Source: JABSSA01 sp039975755
Lineage (GTDB): Bacteria > Pseudomonadota > Alphaproteobacteria > Rhodobacterales > Rhodobacteraceae
Direction of reading: 5' to 3'
DNA: 64,000 nt
Assembly (NCBI GenBank): GCA_039975755.1
Contig: JBDWGM010000141.1
Coordinates: 1 to 64,000 of the forward strand
Under the pieces are notes generated by a model. The model worked only from the letters and a program-made list of their open reading frames with translations, ran no database searches and was not told the DNA's origin. The translations under genes were made by a program, and so were the position numbers. This document shows positions 60,815 through 64,000 of the stretch, one piece after another; within the stretch, counting starts at the first letter, position 1; each line of letters starts with the position of its first letter.

Positions 60815-62227
60815 TTAACCTTCTGCGACTTGCGGCTCTTCGACTTGGGCCACACGCGCACCGCCCTTAGAGGTTGTCACAACCCCCAACGACTTCAGCT
60901 TGCGGTGCAACGCGGACCGCTCCATTCCAACAAAGCTGGCCGTGCGGCTGATATTCCCACCAAATCGGTTGATTTGAGTCAGCAAATACTCGCGCTCAAA
61001 CGCCTCGCGTGCCTCGCGCAACGGCAATGTCGCCAGTGCACCAGACAGAACAACGCGCCCTTCTTCGGAAACCCGTTCCTCTTCACCCGGCAGTTCTTTT
61101 ACTTCGATAGGTCCTGTGTTTTCACCCAAGATCAAAACGCGTTCGATCATATTTTTAAGCTGACGCACGTTGCCCGGCCAGATCATTGTCTGCAGCATAG
61201 CCGTCGCATCGGAACTCAAACTGCGCAATGGCAATCCTTGTGACGTGTTGAACATTTCAATGAAATGACTCGCAAGGGCAGGAATATCTTCGCGACGTTC
61301 TTCCAAAGACGGCACTGAAATCGGCACCACGTTTAGGCGGTGATATAATTCACGTCGAAAGGTATCAGCGGCAATTTCAGCTTCCAAATCTCGGTTGGTG
61401 GACGAAATAACCCGCAAATCAACATGCACGTCATCTGAACCACCAACACGTTTGAATTGTTGATCCACCAGAACCCGCAATATCTTGGATTGCGTCCCTT
61501 CGGGCATGTCCGCGACTTCATCGAAATAAACGACACCACCATGGGCTTGTTCCAACAAGCCCGGCTCGATACCACGTTCGGCAGATTCACGGCCAAACAG
61601 CACTTCTTCCATGCGTTCTGGCGCAACACCGGCACAATTCACGGTTACAAATGGGCCACTGGCGCGGTTCGAGTTTGTATGGATGTAACGCGCGGCAACT
61701 TCCTTGCCGCTGCCCGCTGGCCCCGTCAACATGATCCGGCCGTTTGACTTTGTCACCTTTTCAAGCTGGCTAACCAAACCGCGGAACGACGCCGAGTTAC
61801 CAATCATTTCAGCCTGTCCAACGTCCTGACGTTTTAGGCTAAGGTTTTCGCGACGCAGTCGTGAAGTTTCCATTCCACGTCGGATAACCACCAGCAACTG
61901 ATCGATGTTAAAGGGCTTTTCGATGAAATCATAAGCACCTTGCTTGATTGCAGCGACTGCAATTTCGATATTGCCGTGACCAGAGATGATAACAATTGGC
62001 ACATCAGGATTGTCGCGCTTTACCGCTTTGAGAATGTCGATACCATCCATCTTGCTGTCCTTCAGCCAGATGTCCAGAATGATCAAACCCGGTGTTTCCG
62101 CGTTTATCGCGCTCATCGCTTCGTCGGAATTGCCCGCCAGTCGCGTTGTAAACCCTTCGTCTTCCAAAATATCCGAGATCAGTTCTCGAATGTCGCGCTC
62201 ATCGTCTACGATCAGAATGTCGCTCAT
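60815..62227 (-). CDS. ntrX: Response regulator NtrX
   Basis: A 470-residue NtrC-family regulator: receiver domain (residues 1-120, phospho-Asp52 in LIILDIWLKDSKMDG), AAA+ domain (about 142-380, Walker A LTGPAGSGKEVAARYIH, Walker B VVYFDEVAD) and a C-terminal Fis-type helix-turn-helix (TASFVGMERSALHRKLKSLG). The sigma-54-contacting GAFTGA loop is missing: where LFGxExGAFTGA is expected the protein reads LFGRESAERGIEPG (210-223). It therefore probably works without sigma-54, as known for Rhodobacter NtrC. Coupled to ntrY by an ATGA overlap. Confidence 0.96.
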   Translation of the reverse strand: MSDILIVDDERDIRELISDILEDEGFTTRLAGNSDEAMSAINAETPGLIILDIWLKDSKMDGIDILKAVKRDNPDVPIVIISGHGNIEIAVAAIKQGAYDFIEKPFNIDQLLVVIRRGMETSRLRRENLSLKRQDVGQAEMIGNSASFRGLVSQLEKVTKSNGRIMLTGPAGSGKEVAARYIHTNSNRASGPFVTVNCAGVAPERMEEVLFGRESAERGIEPGLLEQAHGGVVYFDEVADMPEGTQSKILRVLVDQQFKRVGGSDDVHVDLRVISSTNRDLEAEIAADTFRRELYHRLNVVPISVPSLEERREDIPALASHFIEMFNTSQGLPLRSLSSDATAMLQTMIWPGNVRQLKNMIERVLILGENTGPIEVKELPGEEERVSEEGRVVLSGALATLPLREAREAFEREYLLTQINRFGGNISRTASFVGMERSALHRKLKSLGVVTTSKGGARVAQVEEPQVAEG

Positions 62228-64000
62228 AACTCAGCCCTCACTTTTTCATTGTTGGTTTGGCCTAACGGCAGCGTAATCACTGCCATTGCACCAAAATGCT
62301 CGTTTTCCCCAAAGGTAGGCGCGTCTTGTAAAACAAGCGTCCCACCATGCTCTTCTATGATCTTCTTAACGATAGGCAGGCCCAATCCTGTCCCCTCGTC
62401 CCTCGTCGTGACATATGGCTCGAACAGCTTCGCCCGATCTTCGGGTAAGCCAACGCCATTATCTGCAATCGTTATGCGTACTTGGTCGTCCAGCGGATCC
62501 ATCTCGACCCGTATTTCTGGCGCATGCCCTTCGGGTGCACCTTTCGTTTGCAGGGTCTGAATTGCCTCGCCCGCATTCTTGACAAGATTGGTCAAAGCCT
62601 GACCGATCATGGTTTCATCGATCTCGGCCAAAACAGATGTGCTAGGCAAACGTGAATCAAATTCGACATCTGGTTGCCCTGCCCGTTGTAGGGTCACAGC
62701 CTCACGGACGATCTCGACCAAATCATGGGACCTTTTTTCTGGCTCAGGCATACGCGCAAATCGCGAAAATTCATCAACTATGCGCCTCAAGCCATTGGTT
62801 TGGCGTATTATTGTGTCTGTCATGTGAATCAGAGCATCGGAATCTTCAGCCAATTTAGGGCTAAATTTCCGCTTGATCCGTTCAGCCGACAATTGGATGG
62901 GCGTCAGTGGGTTTTTGATTTCATGCGCAATTCGACGTGCCACATCACCCCATGCCGCCATGCGTTGTGCGCTGACCAAATCCGTCACATCTTCAAAGGC
63001 AAGAACATAGCCTTCCAATCGCCCCTCTTCGCTGCGCCGCGTAGACATGCGCACCAACAAGGATTCTGCTCGGCCGTTGCGCGTGACTTTAACTTCGCCG
63101 GTCGCCACTTCTTCTGATCCCGCGCGCAACAGCGCAAACAAAGCGGCAAATTCCGGCACGGCTACAGCCAGCGCCAAGGATTGACGATCATCGCTCCAGT
63201 CCAGCAAACGTTCCGCGGACCGATTAACGAAGGTCACACGCCCTTCGGAATCAAGCCCCACAACGCCCGAGGTGACAGATGTCAAAACTGAATCGAACAG
63301 CCGGCGGCGGCGTTCAATCTGGCGCGTATTATCCAGCAGCGTTTGGCGCTGCCCTTTCAATTGCCGCGTCATTTGGTTGAAATACCGCCCCAGCAAGGCG
63401 ATTTCGTCATCGCCCTCCTCTTCCGGCACCTGAACGTCCAAATCCCCAGAACCAACCTGCTGCGCCGCGCCTGTGAGGCGCCCAACCGGCCCCGAAAGGC
63501 GTTCAGCAAACCACAAGCCCAACCAAATCGCGGCCAAAATCAAAATGACCGCAAAGCCCAGATACAAAAGTCCAAACTCAAACAAAACACGCCCGCGTTC
63601 GCTTTCGAGTTGCTGATACAGGCGCACAGTTTCCTGCGTTTCATCCACCAAGGATAAGATTTCACCATCCACGTCCCGGCCTACATACAAATACCGGTCC
63701 GCATATGAATCCAAAGGCACCAAGGCCCTAAATTCGCTGTTTGGCCAATCTTCGATAATGAAAACGCCGTCTCCGCGCGCCTTTTCCAAATCTTCTAAGG
63801 AAGGGGGTTCAAAATCAAACAGGTAGGATCTGTCGCCTCTGGCTGTGATCTCACCCGAGCCATCCACCAGATAGGCCTCGCGCAGTCCTCTTTGGACCAA
63901 GCGCTGACCCTCGGCCAACAAGTCGGTGTCAGGATCCAACTGTTCAGCGCGCAATGTGTCAAAGTATCGAGCCAAAGCTTGCGCGTCTTCAACCAAATCA
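62224..64000 (-). CDS. ntrY: Sensor histidine kinase NtrY, N terminus cut off
   Basis: The last ~591 residues of a membrane histidine kinase, partner of NtrX in nitrogen and redox control. Visible in order: the end of a periplasmic sensing region (DGSGEITARGDRSYLF), a membrane helix (FELLYLGFAVILILAAIWLG-like, near 63530), HAMP (ERLSGPVGRLTGAAQQVGSG), PAS (VVGLDSEGRVTFVNRSAERL), the phospho-His region ARRIAHEIKNPLTPIQLSAE, and the ATPase boxes LTNLVKNAGEAI, ITIADNGVGLP and EGTGLGLPIVKKII. The frame is open to the window edge. The ntrX ATG overlaps its stop. Confidence 0.95.
   Translation of the reverse strand, partial: DLVEDAQALARYFDTLRAEQLDPDTDLLAEGQRLVQRGLREAYLVDGSGEITARGDRSYLFDFEPPSLEDLEKARGDGVFIIEDWPNSEFRALVPLDSYADRYLYVGRDVDGEILSLVDETQETVRLYQQLESERGRVLFEFGLLYLGFAVILILAAIWLGLWFAERLSGPVGRLTGAAQQVGSGDLDVQVPEEEGDDEIALLGRYFNQMTRQLKGQRQTLLDNTRQIERRRRLFDSVLTSVTSGVVGLDSEGRVTFVNRSAERLLDWSDDRQSLALAVAVPEFAALFALLRAGSEEVATGEVKVTRNGRAESLLVRMSTRRSEEGRLEGYVLAFEDVTDLVSAQRMAAWGDVARRIAHEIKNPLTPIQLSAERIKRKFSPKLAEDSDALIHMTDTIIRQTNGLRRIVDEFSRFARMPEPEKRSHDLVEIVREAVTLQRAGQPDVEFDSRLPSTSVLAEIDETMIGQALTNLVKNAGEAIQTLQTKGAPEGHAPEIRVEMDPLDDQVRITIADNGVGLPEDRAKLFEPYVTTRDEGTGLGLPIVKKIIEEHGGTLVLQDAPTFGENEHFGAMAVITLPLGQTNNEKVRAEL

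Noticed and set aside
1..64000. CRISPR array, tRNA/rRNA genes, insertion sequences, prophage or conjugative elements
   Set aside because: I looked for repeat-spacer periodicity, cloverleaf-like and rRNA stretches, transposase/integrase motifs and phage structural proteins. None was found; the only short repeats are the ones listed.

Overview
The window is chromosomal DNA of a marine alphaproteobacterium of the Rhodobacterales (Roseobacter group). The evidence is the gene order ntrY-ntrX-trkA-trkH-hfq-hflX, known from Rhodobacter and its relatives, a DddP-type DMSP lyase end at the left edge, a VPLPA-CTERM protein, a HemB without the cysteine zinc site, many short lineage-typical proteins, and moderate GC (roughly 50-55% by eye). 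Genes are dense. I see no tRNA, rRNA, CRISPR array, prophage or insertion sequence.

Layout. 1-2.2 kb is loosely packed and accessory-like: the 3' end of a DddP-like gene, a MerF-like mini membrane protein, two small helical proteins and a secreted TPR protein. 2.3-5.2 kb has an isolated fliG, an LpxL-family acyltransferase and a DUF1223 thioredoxin-like protein. 5.4-9.2 kb has acnA and an aldo/keto reductase. 9.4-10.7 kb pairs an NrtS-type nitrate/nitrite transporter with a periplasmic protein that carries two NarX/PilJ-type P-box motifs. 10.8-14.2 kb has an acyl-CoA ligase (DmdB-like), a hotdog thioesterase and a TetR/AhpD-like divergent pair with two operator-like palindromes. 14.3-18.0 kb is the zwf-pgl-pgi operon. 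18.1-20.6 kb has a cysteine-rich radical SAM protein, a DUF2855 protein and a Usg-like protein. 20.8-23.6 kb is gyrA.

24-28 kb holds an M32 carboxypeptidase, heme A synthase, TrmJ and ThiE. 28.4-30.3 kb is a head-to-head pair (HupE/UreJ-like membrane protein and DUF4198 periplasmic protein) whose start codons overlap, a candidate nickel/cobalt uptake unit. 30.4-32.1 kb is the pseudouridine catabolic pair psuK-psuG. 32.2-34.8 kb has a DUF502 protein, a patatin-like phospholipase and 3-hydroxybutyrate dehydrogenase. The longest gene-free stretch (34.8-35.3 kb) carries a strong orphan terminator and hairpins that look like a small RNA gene on the minus strand. 35.3-43.2 kb has a YejA-type binding protein, an aquaporin, a cupin regulator with an acyl-CoA ligase and a DsbA-family protein, a TagD-like nucleotidyltransferase and a Bcr/CflA exporter. 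43.2-50.4 kb has mfd, a small membrane protein, hemB, a SYLF lipoprotein and an Aer-type PAS protein. 50.5-55.5 kb has a beta-hydroxyacid dehydrogenase, a penicillin-acylase-family enzyme coupled to an RsuA-family pseudouridine synthase, and the VPLPA-CTERM protein. 55.7-64 kb is hflX-hfq-trkH-trkA, an antiparallel lipoprotein gene, ntrX and the 3' part of ntrY.

Most of the window is core metabolism and regulation. The candidates for something little described are the NrtS/dual P-box pair, the orphan-terminator small RNA, the overlapping-start metal uptake pair, and the radical SAM protein with a seven-cysteine C-terminal half.
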